Assembly: GCF_000739715.2 (NCBI RefSeq)
Contig: NZ_BBJC02000004.1
Location: 104,323 to 168,322, forward strand
Reading direction: 5' to 3'
From: Falsirhodobacter sp. alg1
GTDB lineage: Bacteria > Pseudomonadota > Alphaproteobacteria > Rhodobacterales > Rhodobacteraceae
Length of the DNA stretch: 64,000 nt
The position numbers were made by a program, and so were the translations under genes. Below are positions 34,029 through 43,759 of the stretch, piece after piece; positions within the stretch are counted from its first letter, which is position 1; every line of letters begins with the position of its first letter. The notes beneath the pieces are model-generated. The model was not told the origin of the DNA and ran no database searches. It saw only the letters and a program-made list of their open reading frames with translations.

Positions 34029-35008
34029 AGCAATTTCAGGTCATCGGCATCGGCAACGCGATGGTTGACGTTCTGGCCCGTACGCCGGACGAATTTCTGA
34101 CGGAACACGGCATCGGCAAAGGTGTCATGCAGCTGATCGACAAGGCCCGCGCGACGGAGCTTTATGCAGGCCTCGGGCCGGCACGTCAGATTTCGGGGGG
34201 GTCGGCTGCCAACACCATTGCCGGCCTTGCCGGTCTGGGGGCACGTACCGCCTATGTGGGGAAGGTGCGGGACGATCAGCTTGGGGCTATTTTCGCCCAT
34301 GATCTGCGCGCCCAAGGGGCTGTGTTCGATACACCGATGTCGGGTCCCGATGTCGTGCAGGAAACCGGTCGTTGTCTGGTTTGCGTCACCCCCGACGGCG
34401 AGCGGTCGATGAGCACCTATCTGGGCGTGTCGGAATTCCTTGGCCCGGACGACATCGACGCAGCCCAGATCGAGGATTCGGACTGGATCTATCTGGAAGG
34501 CTACCGTTTTGACGGCCCCGATAGCCACAGTGCCTTTGCCAAAGCAATCCGCGCCTGCCGCAAGGCCGAGGGTCGCGTCTCGCTGACCCTGTCGGATCCT
34601 TTCTGCGTGGATCGTCACCGCGATGCCTTTCGCAAGCTGGTAGCAGAGGATGTGGATCTGCTGTTCGCGAATCGGGTTGAGATGATTTCGCTCTATGAGG
34701 CGGACACTCTGGATGACGCGTTGAAATCTGCAGCGGCCGAGGTGAGCATCGTGGCCTGTACGGACGGTGAAAACGGCGCGCATATCCTGTCCGGGGGCGA
34801 GCGCTGGCATATTCCGGCAGTTCCTACCGAGATTGTCGATGCGACCGGCGCAGGTGATCTGTTTGCTGCAGGCTTTCTTTGGGGGCTGATCGAAGGCAAG
34901 TCGATGGAGGCATGTGGCACCATGGGCTGCCTTGCGGCATCCGAGGCCATTTCGCATATCGGCGCACGTCCCGAGGTAGACCTGAAAGAGCTTTTCGCAC
35001 AGGTTTGA
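34025..35008 (+). CDS. PfkB family kinase, adenosine kinase-like
   Basis: The 327-residue product is a ribokinase-fold sugar/nucleoside kinase. Signature 1 is SGGSAANTIAGLAGLGARTAYVG (in part), signature 2 and the catalytic base are in DATGAGDLFAAGFL. The N-terminus VIGIGNAMVDVLA and LGVSEFL are typical of the alphaproteobacterial group labelled adenosine kinase. Substrate (adenosine, or a ribose-type sugar) is not provable. It overlaps nth by four bases and is followed by a bidirectional terminator. Confidence 0.88.
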   Translation: MKQFQVIGIGNAMVDVLARTPDEFLTEHGIGKGVMQLIDKARATELYAGLGPARQISGGSAANTIAGLAGLGARTAYVGKVRDDQLGAIFAHDLRAQGAVFDTPMSGPDVVQETGRCLVCVTPDGERSMSTYLGVSEFLGPDDIDAAQIEDSDWIYLEGYRFDGPDSHSAFAKAIRACRKAEGRVSLTLSDPFCVDRHRDAFRKLVAEDVDLLFANRVEMISLYEADTLDDALKSAAAEVSIVACTDGENGAHILSGGERWHIPAVPTEIVDATGAGDLFAAGFLWGLIEGKSMEACGTMGCLAASEAISHIGARPEVDLKELFAQV

Positions 35009-35023
35009 TTGCCTGAAACGAAG

Positions 35024-35057
35024 AACGCCCCGCGACCTGAAGGTCACGGGGCGTTTA
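35024..35057. terminator. bidirectional intrinsic terminator
   Basis: Stem AACGCCCCG-C-GACC / GGTC-A-CGGGGCGTT with a TGAA loop lies between the convergent kinase and sulfotransferase genes. Confidence 0.85.
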
Positions 35058-35074
35058 TCCGGATAGGGGCGTGG

Positions 35075-35893
35075 TCAGTCGCCCAGGCGCCGGTGGACCT
35101 CTTTCAGGTCAACTTCGGATTTTGGCATCTTGTTGCCCGGATTTTCGAAGTCGTATTTGAACAGCTGGAAATCCTTTTTGTAGATTTCCCACATCAGATG
35201 CATCGACATATCATCAAAATAATCTTCGACCGGATGCGCCCGTTTGGGGCCATGGCCTTCCGATTCATTGAAACGGGGGATCTTCTTCAGGTCCACCTTA
35301 TGTTTGCTGTCCATCGAATCGAGCACTTTGCCCATGCCGTCGTTGAACGATTCGGTAAAGAAGATGTGGTCGTATTTTCCGCCATTGGCGATAAAAGTGG
35401 CAACATGCCCCGACATTGCCGACCAGTGGATGTCAGGATCCATCGGCTTTTTCCAGCGGATGGTGTCCCGCGCAAACAGGAGGAAACGGCGGAAGCTCTT
35501 GATCTGGTCGAATTCCTCGGTGCCGTCAGGACCACCGACTTCGATCCCGTATTTCTGGATCAGAAGCGGCACCATATTGCCGCGGTAACGGCGTCCATTC
35601 CGCTGAATACCGCAGATCTTGTCGAAAAAGGACGACAGAATGCGCGTATAGGGGTTCCGGACGCAGGTAAACGTCGGGCTGCCATGCCGCAGGACATTCG
35701 CCTCGATCAGCGGCTGGCTTTCTGATTGCGACCATTTATGGAGGCCGCTTGTTGAATCGTGAATATCGCCGTCAAAGAACTTGCCATGATCCGAATAGAA
35801 CATGATCTGCCCGATGGTCGAACATGCGCATTTGGGCACAACACGATAGACGACGCTCTCACTTTCGGTCATCCATGTTCCGGGAAATCCCAT
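35075..35893 (-). CDS. sulfotransferase family 2-like protein
   Basis: The 272-residue product shows both PAPS-binding elements: the 5'-phosphosulfate loop PKCACSTIGQ (residues 20-29) and the 3'-phosphate segment CVRNPYTRILSSFF (77-90). The PKCACST form is that of the carbohydrate sulfotransferase group (HNK-1/chondroitin type). It has no signal peptide, so it acts in the cytoplasm. It is divergent from a GT14 glycosyltransferase with 118 bases between starts, suggesting that a glycan made by one is sulfated by the other. The natural acceptor is unknown. Confidence 0.85.
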   Translation of the reverse strand: MGFPGTWMTESESVVYRVVPKCACSTIGQIMFYSDHGKFFDGDIHDSTSGLHKWSQSESQPLIEANVLRHGSPTFTCVRNPYTRILSSFFDKICGIQRNGRRYRGNMVPLLIQKYGIEVGGPDGTEEFDQIKSFRRFLLFARDTIRWKKPMDPDIHWSAMSGHVATFIANGGKYDHIFFTESFNDGMGKVLDSMDSKHKVDLKKIPRFNESEGHGPKRAHPVEDYFDDMSMHLMWEIYKKDFQLFKYDFENPGNKMPKSEVDLKEVHRRLGD

Positions 35894-36011
35894 CGCCGTC
35901 TCCTGCTAAGATCCTTACCTTGCAAGAAGAAGCAGAGGGCGCTGGACATTTCAATCACTGTTGAAGCAATTTAATCATTCTATCGCACCAAGGCTACCAA
36001 AAGGCGCATGC

Positions 36012-37589
36012 ATGGCCAAGATTGCCTTCATTCTGCTCTGTCACAAAGATCCGGCAGGGATCATCGCACAGGCACGACGGCTGACGGCCTCTGGCGATTT
36101 CATCGCGATCCATTTCGATCGCAATGCCAATAGTGCCGATTTCGACCGTATTCGTACCGAATTGGCCAGTAATCCCAATGTGGCATTTACCAAACGCCGG
36201 GTTAAATGCGGATGGGGTGAATATTCGCTGGTCGATGCCACGCTATTGACGACCCGGACCGCATTTCATGCTTTTCCCGAGGCAACGCATTTCTACATGC
36301 TTTCGGGCGATTGCATGCCGGTCAAATCGGCGGAATATGCCAAGGATTTTCTGGATCGGGATGATGTCGATTATATCGAATCGTTCGATTTCTTCAAATC
36401 CGACTGGATCAAGACCGGCATCAAGGAAGAGCGGCTGATCTACCGCCATTACTTCAACGAGCGTCGTCACAAGCCGTTCTTCTATGCGTCATTGGCCCTG
36501 CAGCAGAAACTGGGGTTGAGCCGGTCCATTCCCGGCGGGCTTGAAATACAGATCGGCAGCCAGTGGTGGTGTCTGCGTCGCAGCACCGTCGAATCGGTAC
36601 TGAATTACTGCAACAGCCACCCCGAGGTGCTGAAATTCTTTGCCACCACCTGGATCCCGGACGAGACGATGTTCCAGACGCTGGTTCGCCATCTGGTTCC
36701 GGACAAGGAGATCAAGACGCGAACGCTGACGTTCCTGATGTTCTCGGATTACGGGCTTCCGCTGACGTTCTACAATGACCATTTCGAGCTTCTTGCCTCG
36801 CAGGATTACCTGTTCGCCCGCAAGATCTCTCCGCAGGCGCTGGAGTTGAAAAAGCGGCTGGGTGATCTCTGGGCCGAAGAGGGGCGCCAGTTCCCGATTT
36901 CGAATGAAGGCCGGACATTGCTGACCTTCATGCGGCAAAGGGGCCGGATCGGACGGCGGTTTGCTCCACGCTTCTGGGAAACAGAATCCAGCATCGGACG
37001 TGAACGGCAGCTGACGATCATCATCTGCAAGAAATGGCACGTTGCCAAACGGCTGGTGGACCGGATGGCGGATGTTCTGGATATTCGCGGTGTGCATTAT
37101 CTGTTCAACGAGGCGTCTACACCGCTTCCTGCCCTGGGTGGGATCGAGACGACGCTGGCCAAGCGTACACGGCACCGCCGGGCGCTGATGCGGATGCTGT
37201 TCGACTATTGGGGTACCGACCGTATGGTGGTCTGCATGGACCCTTCGAACCTAGAACTGATGGAAGATTTCGTGACGGACAAGGCGTTGGTCCGCCTCGT
37301 GGAAATCGACTGCGAGTATGACGACGATTATCTGATCGGCCACGCGCTGCGCGTCGGACTTGCGGGAGAGGAAACACCGCCCGAAACGATGCAGCGGATC
37401 CTGCCGACCATCCGCTACGACATCCGTTTCGAAAGCGACCGTATCCGAGATGCCGGCTTTGCCCGGTATCGCCGTATCCGGCAAAAACATTCCCCCGAGC
37501 AGAACGCCCGCGTCCTGTCCGAATTCCTGGGAATTCCCGAAGGGAAGGCCCATGAAATCACCTCGACCCACTATCTGTTCATGGATTGA
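36012..37589 (+). CDS. GT14 (core-2/I-branching type) glycosyltransferase with C-terminal DUF5928 domain
   Basis: The product is 525 residues from the ATG at 36012. The first 300 residues form a Branch/GT14 domain: AFILLCHKDP (5-14), AIHFDRN (32-38), GWGEYSLVDA (67-76), HFYMLSGDCMPVKS (93-106), GSQWWCLRR and WIPDETMFQTL. Family members add GlcNAc in beta-1,6 linkage or xylose to proteins. The remaining 220 residues match the DUF5928 extension seen in Rhodobacterales, with no known role. It is divergent from a sulfotransferase and overlaps the HIT gene at its stop (TGATG). Confidence 0.85.
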   Translation: MAKIAFILLCHKDPAGIIAQARRLTASGDFIAIHFDRNANSADFDRIRTELASNPNVAFTKRRVKCGWGEYSLVDATLLTTRTAFHAFPEATHFYMLSGDCMPVKSAEYAKDFLDRDDVDYIESFDFFKSDWIKTGIKEERLIYRHYFNERRHKPFFYASLALQQKLGLSRSIPGGLEIQIGSQWWCLRRSTVESVLNYCNSHPEVLKFFATTWIPDETMFQTLVRHLVPDKEIKTRTLTFLMFSDYGLPLTFYNDHFELLASQDYLFARKISPQALELKKRLGDLWAEEGRQFPISNEGRTLLTFMRQRGRIGRRFAPRFWETESSIGRERQLTIIICKKWHVAKRLVDRMADVLDIRGVHYLFNEASTPLPALGGIETTLAKRTRHRRALMRMLFDYWGTDRMVVCMDPSNLELMEDFVTDKALVRLVEIDCEYDDDYLIGHALRVGLAGEETPPETMQRILPTIRYDIRFESDRIRDAGFARYRRIRQKHSPEQNARVLSEFLGIPEGKAHEITSTHYLFMD

Positions 37590-37948
37590 TGATGACCAAG
37601 GCCTATGACGACCAGAACATCTTCGCGCGCATCCTGCGCGGAGAGATTCCGAACAAAACGGTGGCTGAAACCGAGCATACGCTGGCGTTTCACGACATAG
37701 CCCCCCATACCCCGAACCATATCCTGGTCATTCCCAAAGGGGCATATGTCGATTTTGCGGATTTCGCCGCACATGCCACGGCAGAGGAAATCACGGACTT
37801 CCATCGCGTTGCGGCAAAGCTCTGCGCAGATTGGGCTGACGGATACCGCGTCATTTCCAATTCGGGCACGCATGGGGGCCAAGAGGTGCCGCATTACCAC
37901 CTGCACCTGCTGGCAGGCCGCCCCCTTGGCCCGATGATCCAGCGTTAA
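37589..37948 (+). CDS. HIT family (HINT-like) protein
   Basis: The 119-residue product starts at the ATG at 37589 (or 37592), overlapping the stop of the GT14 gene. The histidine triad is HYHLHLLAG near the C-terminus, preceded by SNSGTHGGQEVP. HINT proteins hydrolyse adenosine 5'-phosphoramidates and similar nucleotides. The N-terminal IFARILRGEIP is the family norm. Its last four bases overlap the convergent polA. Confidence 0.93.
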   Translation: MMTKAYDDQNIFARILRGEIPNKTVAETEHTLAFHDIAPHTPNHILVIPKGAYVDFADFAAHATAEEITDFHRVAAKLCADWADGYRVISNSGTHGGQEVPHYHLHLLAGRPLGPMIQR

Positions 37949-40737
37949 TGCGCCGCGGCCCAGTTCGGGCCGCGTCCTGCCTCGACGACCAGCGGAACGG
38001 ACAGCTTCACAGCCGGATCGCTGGCGTTTTCCATCACATCGCGGGCGCGCGCGATCAGCTCGTCGGCGGCGGCCTCTTCCACCTCGAACAGCAATTCGTC
38101 ATGCACCTGCAGCAACATCGTTGCTGGCAGGTCTGCAATGGCCTCCGGCATCCGGATCATCGCGCGGCGGATGACGTCGGCTGCCGTGCCCTGAATGGGG
38201 GCGTTGATCGCGGCACGACGGGCAAAGCCTGCACCGGGGCCCTTTGCATTGATCTCCGGCGTGTTGATCTTGCGACCGAACAGGGTGGCGACATGGCCGT
38301 TGGCTTTGGCAAAGGCGATCGTTTCATCCATATACGTGCGGATTCCCGGAAAACGCTCAAAATACCGGTCGATGAACCCCTGCGCATCCGCCCGCGGAAT
38401 GCGCAGGTTGCGCGCCAGACCGAAGCCGGAAATGCCATAGATCACACCGAAGTTGATGGCCTTGGCCTGCCGGCGGATCATCGGGTCCATACCTTCCAGT
38501 GGCACATTGAACATCTCGGATGCCGTCATGGCGTGGATGTCATGCCCCTCCCGGAAGGCGTCTTTCAACGCGGGTATATCAGCGATATGCGCCAGGATAC
38601 GCAACTCGATCTGGCTGTAATCCAGACTGACCAGAACCTTGCCTTCGCCCGCAATGAAGGCTTCGCGGATGCGGCGCCCCTCTTCCGAGCGGACGGGAAT
38701 ATTCTGCAGGTTCGGATCGGTCGAGGCGAGCCGCCCGGTGATTGCCCCAGCAATGGAATAGGAGGTGTGAACCCGGCCGGTATCAGGGTGGATATGATCC
38801 TGAAGCGCATCGGTATAGGTCGATTTCAGCTTCGACACCTGACGCCAGTCCAGCACCCGTGCCGGAAGGTCGTTCCCCTCGGCGGCCAGATCCTCAAGAA
38901 TATCGGCACCCGTGCTGTAGGCGCCATTCTTGCCCTTGGTGCCGCCTTGTAATCCCAGCTCGTCGAACATCACCTCACCCAGCTGTTTGGGCGATCCGAC
39001 GTTGAAGGGACGACCGGCAAGAGCGTGGATCTCCTCCTCCAGCATCGCCATCTTCTGGGCAAAGGCGTTTGACATGCGCGACAGGGTATCGCGGTCCACC
39101 CGTACGCCCGCCATTTCCATAGACGCAAGAACAGGCACCAGCGGGCGCTCCAGGGTTTCATAAACCGTGGTGACCTGTGCGCGGTGCAGACGCGGTTTCA
39201 GCAGCTGCCACAACCGCAGCGTGACATCGGCATCCTCAGCAGCATAGGGAGTGGCAGTTTCAAGAGGGACGTGGTCGAAGGTGATCTGGCTTTTTCCCGT
39301 CCCGATCAGCCCCTTGATCGGAATGGGGGTGTGGCCAAGGTACTGATCGCTCAGCGCGTCCATGCCGTGATTGTGCAGCCCTGCGTGCAGGGCGTAGGAG
39401 ATCAGCATCGTATCATCGACAGGCGCCACCTGGATGCCGTAGCGGGCCAGCATCTTGCAATCGTACTTAGCGTTATGCGCGATCTTCATGATCGACGGAT
39501 CTTCCAATACCGGCTTCAGGGCCGACAGAACCGTCTGAAGCGGGATCTGGCCCTCCAGCAGGTCGGGGCTGCCGAACAGATCGTCACCACCCTTGCGGTG
39601 CCCTACAGGAATATAACAGGCTTTTCCCGCCGTGATGCAAAGCGAGATGCCGACCAGATCGGCCTGCATTTCGTCAAGGCCGGTTGTCTCCGTGTCGAAA
39701 GCGACATGGCCTGCCTCGTAGATCTCGGCAATCCAGCTATCCAGCTGTGCCGCATCGGTAACTGCCTGATAGGCCGTCGTATCAAAGGGGGCCGCCTCGG
39801 GCGCCTCAAGGGCTTCTACCTCGGCCACCGGGGGGGCTTCCGGCGGCTCCACGCCACGCTTTTCGGCCACGCGACGGGTCAATGTGCGGAATTCCATCCT
39901 GTTGAGGAAATCCAGCAGAACGGCATCGTCCGGGTCACGTACCTCAAGGCTTTCGAGCGTGAAATCCAGCGGAGTGTCGCAATCCAGCTGCACGAGACGC
40001 TGGGAAATACGGATCTGCTCCGCGTGTTCGATCAGGACCTGACGGCGCTTGGGCTGCTTGATCTCTCCCGCGCGGGCCAACAGCGTTTCCAGATCACCGT
40101 ATTCCTGGATAAGCAGTGCTGCCGTCTTGATGCCGATACCCGGTGCGCCGGGCACGTTATCCACCGAATCACCGGCCAGCGCCTGCACATCCACCACACG
40201 GTCGGGGGCGACGCCGAATTTCTCGATCACCTCGTCCCGGCCAATGCGGCGATTCTTCATCGGGTCCAGCATTTCCACGCCGCCGCCCACCAGCTGCATC
40301 AGATCCTTGTCGGAAGAGATGATGGTGACCCGACCGCCGGCATCCCGCGCCTTGCAGGACAGGGCGGCGATAATATCATCGGCCTCGTATCCCTCGGTTT
40401 CGATGCAGGCGATGTTGAACGCGCGCGTCGCATCCCGCGTCAGCGGGAATTGCGGCCGCAGATCCTCGGGCAGTTCGGGGCGGTTGGCCTTGTACTGCGG
40501 ATAGATCTCGTTGCGGAATGTCTTGGACGAATGGTCGAAGATGACGGCGACATGGGTGGGCGCATCGCCCCCCTTGGCATCTTCGACATAGCGGAACAGC
40601 ATGTTGCAGAAACCGGCCACGGCCCCGATGGGCGTTCCGTCCGATTTCCGCGTCAGCGGGGGAAGCGCGTGGTATGCGCGAAAGATGAATGCCGATCCGT
40701 CGATCAGATGCAGATGGTGGCCCGTGCCAAAGGACAT
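37945..40737 (-). CDS. polA: DNA polymerase I
   Basis: The product is 930 residues from the ATG at 40737; a longer frame to 40851 runs through the gap after the zinc-finger gene and is rejected. All three domains are present: 5'-3' nuclease (LIDGSAFIFRAYHA, then GYEADDIIAAL and the SSDKDLMQLV segment), an apparently intact 3'-5' exonuclease (VAFDTETTGLDEMQADLVGI, NAKYDCKML) and polymerase (LDYSQIELRILAHI, AINFGVIYGISGFGLA, LQVHDELLFEV). It fills gaps in repair and removes Okazaki primers. It follows a short zinc-finger gene by 46 bases. Confidence 0.98.
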   Translation of the reverse strand: MSFGTGHHLHLIDGSAFIFRAYHALPPLTRKSDGTPIGAVAGFCNMLFRYVEDAKGGDAPTHVAVIFDHSSKTFRNEIYPQYKANRPELPEDLRPQFPLTRDATRAFNIACIETEGYEADDIIAALSCKARDAGGRVTIISSDKDLMQLVGGGVEMLDPMKNRRIGRDEVIEKFGVAPDRVVDVQALAGDSVDNVPGAPGIGIKTAALLIQEYGDLETLLARAGEIKQPKRRQVLIEHAEQIRISQRLVQLDCDTPLDFTLESLEVRDPDDAVLLDFLNRMEFRTLTRRVAEKRGVEPPEAPPVAEVEALEAPEAAPFDTTAYQAVTDAAQLDSWIAEIYEAGHVAFDTETTGLDEMQADLVGISLCITAGKACYIPVGHRKGGDDLFGSPDLLEGQIPLQTVLSALKPVLEDPSIMKIAHNAKYDCKMLARYGIQVAPVDDTMLISYALHAGLHNHGMDALSDQYLGHTPIPIKGLIGTGKSQITFDHVPLETATPYAAEDADVTLRLWQLLKPRLHRAQVTTVYETLERPLVPVLASMEMAGVRVDRDTLSRMSNAFAQKMAMLEEEIHALAGRPFNVGSPKQLGEVMFDELGLQGGTKGKNGAYSTGADILEDLAAEGNDLPARVLDWRQVSKLKSTYTDALQDHIHPDTGRVHTSYSIAGAITGRLASTDPNLQNIPVRSEEGRRIREAFIAGEGKVLVSLDYSQIELRILAHIADIPALKDAFREGHDIHAMTASEMFNVPLEGMDPMIRRQAKAINFGVIYGISGFGLARNLRIPRADAQGFIDRYFERFPGIRTYMDETIAFAKANGHVATLFGRKINTPEINAKGPGAGFARRAAINAPIQGTAADVIRRAMIRMPEAIADLPATMLLQVHDELLFEVEEAAADELIARARDVMENASDPAVKLSVPLVVEAGRGPNWAAAH

Positions 40738-40783
40738 GATGCCCCCTTCAGTTTTTGCTCGTGTGGGATCGGTTCGCGGTGGT

Positions 40784-40963
40784 TCAGTGGCCGCCGTCGA
40801 TATGGTCGGTGTCCAGAACGTAGCGCTTGTCGCAATAGCCGCATTCGACAAATCCCTTGTCGTGCGGAATGGTCAACCAGACGCGCGGGTGGCCGCCGGC
40901 GCCGCCATCGCACGCGATGGTCCGTGTGGTAACGATCTGGGTTTCCGGTGGTTCGATGGTCAT
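40784..40963 (-). CDS. zinc-finger domain protein (zf-CHCC, NDUFS6-like), 59 residues
   Basis: This short frame begins [20 protein letters not shown] and ends with DTDHIDGGH. Cys18, the [11 protein letters not shown] segment with His25, and Cys41-x2-Cys44 (ECGYCDKRY) form the CHCC zinc site of small proteins related to the NDUFS6 subunit of complex I. Such proteins of about 60 residues are widespread in alphaproteobacteria; a role in complex I assembly is inferred. It lies between DUF2798 and polA in the same direction. Confidence 0.9.
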   Translation of the reverse strand: MTIEPPETQIVTTRTIACDGGAGGHPRVWLTIPHDKGFVECGYCDKRYVLDTDHIDGGH

Positions 40964-41018
40964 GGGCGCGCACCTTTGATATGCAATGAAGCCTATTCTA
41001 TCCCCTGTTGCCGCAGCT

Positions 41019-41240
41019 TCAAGCGGTCAGCCACCTGACCAGCCTGCGGACCACCGGCGCCAGCATCAGGACCGAGGGGAAGGCGAGAGACCAGGAACAG
41101 ACCGAACCGACCAGCCATTCCGGAACGAAGCTGTTCGTTATCCCGTCCAGACGGACCACAGTGGCTGCCGACAGGATGAATGACATCAATCCCGACAGGA
41201 TCAGCCCATAGATCGTGGAGAAATAGCGTTCGGGGATCAT
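41019..41240 (-). CDS. DUF2798 small membrane protein
   Basis: The 73-residue product has two membrane helices ([20 protein letters not shown] and [20 protein letters not shown]), the DUF2798 plan. The short polar loop holds [10 protein letters not shown]. Function is unknown. It lies 55 bases upstream of the zinc-finger gene and 48 bases after the DUF1285 gene, all on the minus strand. Confidence 0.72.
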   Translation of the reverse strand: MIPERYFSTIYGLILSGLMSFILSAATVVRLDGITNSFVPEWLVGSVCSWSLAFPSVLMLAPVVRRLVRWLTA

Positions 41241-41288
41241 TGCTTGGCTCCGTACAGTCTGGCCCGGCAGGATCTAGGAGAAATTCCG

Positions 41289-41825
41289 TCAATAAAAACC
41301 CAAGGACATCCGGTGCCCGCCGCTGTGCAGCACCAGTTCACCGGCCTCGTCCACCGCCATGTCGATCAGGAGATAGAACGTCTTGCGGTCGATCAGGGCT
41401 TCCATCCCGCCCCGGACATGGACATAGGGCGCCGGGGTTCCCTGCGGATCCTCGACCCGCAGCGCATGGTCCGGGCCAAGGGGCAGCATCTCTCCGGTTG
41501 CGGTGTGCAGCACTATGACACCCCCGGCCGCATCAAGGCCGGTCACGACAAAAGGCGCATCCTCCACGACGATCTTCAGTTTTTCTGCGGGGGTAACCAG
41601 AAAATAGGCGTCCCCCTCCCGTTTCAGGACGGAGGAGAACAGCTGCACCATCTGCGGGCGCGTGATCGGGCCGCCTTCGTGAAACCAGGTGCCATCCCGT
41701 GCGATGCGGATGTCAATTTCCCCGCAATATTCCGGGTTCCACAGGTGGACCGGCGCAGGTCCGCGCGGGTTGGCATGGGAAACCAGCGATTTCACGGCTT
41801 TTTGTCCGTTCGCGTCGTTTGCCAT
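41289..41825 (-). CDS. DUF1285 domain protein
   Basis: The 178-residue product starts at the ATG at 41825. It has the DUF1285 pattern: LWNPEYCGEIDIRIARDGTW, FHEGGPITRPQMVQLFSSVL and KREGDAYFLVTPAEKLKI. The family fold is known structurally but has no established role. It is divergent from the moxR gene with 63 bases between starts, so regulation may be shared. The much longer minus-strand frame through the moxR region is antisense and not coding. Confidence 0.88.
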   Translation of the reverse strand: MANDANGQKAVKSLVSHANPRGPAPVHLWNPEYCGEIDIRIARDGTWFHEGGPITRPQMVQLFSSVLKREGDAYFLVTPAEKLKIVVEDAPFVVTGLDAAGGVIVLHTATGEMLPLGPDHALRVEDPQGTPAPYVHVRGGMEALIDRKTFYLLIDMAVDEAGELVLHSGGHRMSLGFY

Positions 41826-41888
41826 TTGAGCCTGCCTCACAAAACCGTTTGTATGGCGGTGAATATAGTTGCCCGCGAAAGGAATGTC

Positions 41889-42889
<1,001 letters not shown>

Positions 42890-42893
<4 letters not shown>

Positions 42894-43759
42894 GCTTGTC
42901 CGGCCCCCTACGCCCGCGTGCCGAGGCACTGGGCCGCGCGCTCCCTCCGCTTCTGGCGGGGGCCGAGCAGATGGCCCATACCGTGATGCTGGGCGAACAC
43001 GGTCGCCGCAGGGCAGGAACGGGGGATGAATTCTGGCAATACCGCCCCGCCCAGCCGGGGGATCCGGTACGCCTGATGGATTGGCGCCGCTCGGCCCGGT
43101 CCGACACGCATTATGTGCGGGAGCGTGAATGGCAGGCCGCGCAAACCGTAGCGATCTGGGTCGATAACGGCGCCTCGATGGAATTTTCGGGGGACGCCAG
43201 CCGTTCGTCGAAATCGGATCGTGCACGGCTTCTGGCCCTGGCCTTGGGCATCCTGCTGTTGCGTGGGGGGGAACGGGTAGGGTTCGGGACATTGCCGCCG
43301 CGGCCGGGGCGGTCGCAGATCCTTCGTCTGGCCATGGCCATGGAGGACACGGCGGTTGCTGCCGAACACGGCCCGCCGGATCTGGGGCATCTGCCCCGAC
43401 ACGGGCGGGCGGTGCTGGTTTCGGACATGCTCGGGCCGATAGAGCCGCTGCGTGCGGCCCTGACCCGCGCATCGGAACTGAATGCGCGGGGGGTCCTGTT
43501 GCAGGTGCTTGATCCCGCCGAGGAAGTCTTCCCCTATGACGGGCGCACGATCTTCACGTCCATGGGCGGGGGCACCCAGATGGAAACATTGCGCGCTGGC
43601 GGTTTGCGCGAGCAATACATCACCCGGCTGGCAGAGCGACGGGCAGAGCTTGCTGCGCTGGCCCGCGCATCGGGGTGGCAATTCCATAGCCATAGTACCG
43701 GCGACATGCCGCAATCCGCCCTGTTATGGCTTTATCGGGCGTTGGAGCGGGGGGTATGA
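42890..43759 (+). CDS. DUF58 domain protein
   Basis: The 289-residue product starts at a GTG overlapping the moxR stop. The DUF58 signature is FWQYRPAQPGDPVRLMDWRR, followed by a vWA-like fold (VAIWVDNGASMEF in place of DxSxS). DUF58 proteins work with MoxR ATPases and are thought to present a metal-dependent or adhesion surface. It overlaps the next gene at TATGA. Confidence 0.92.

Noticed and set aside
38952..40932. Plus-strand frame of 582 codons antisense to polA
   Set aside because: polA on the other strand has all polymerase motifs; the plus frame has no recognisable domain.
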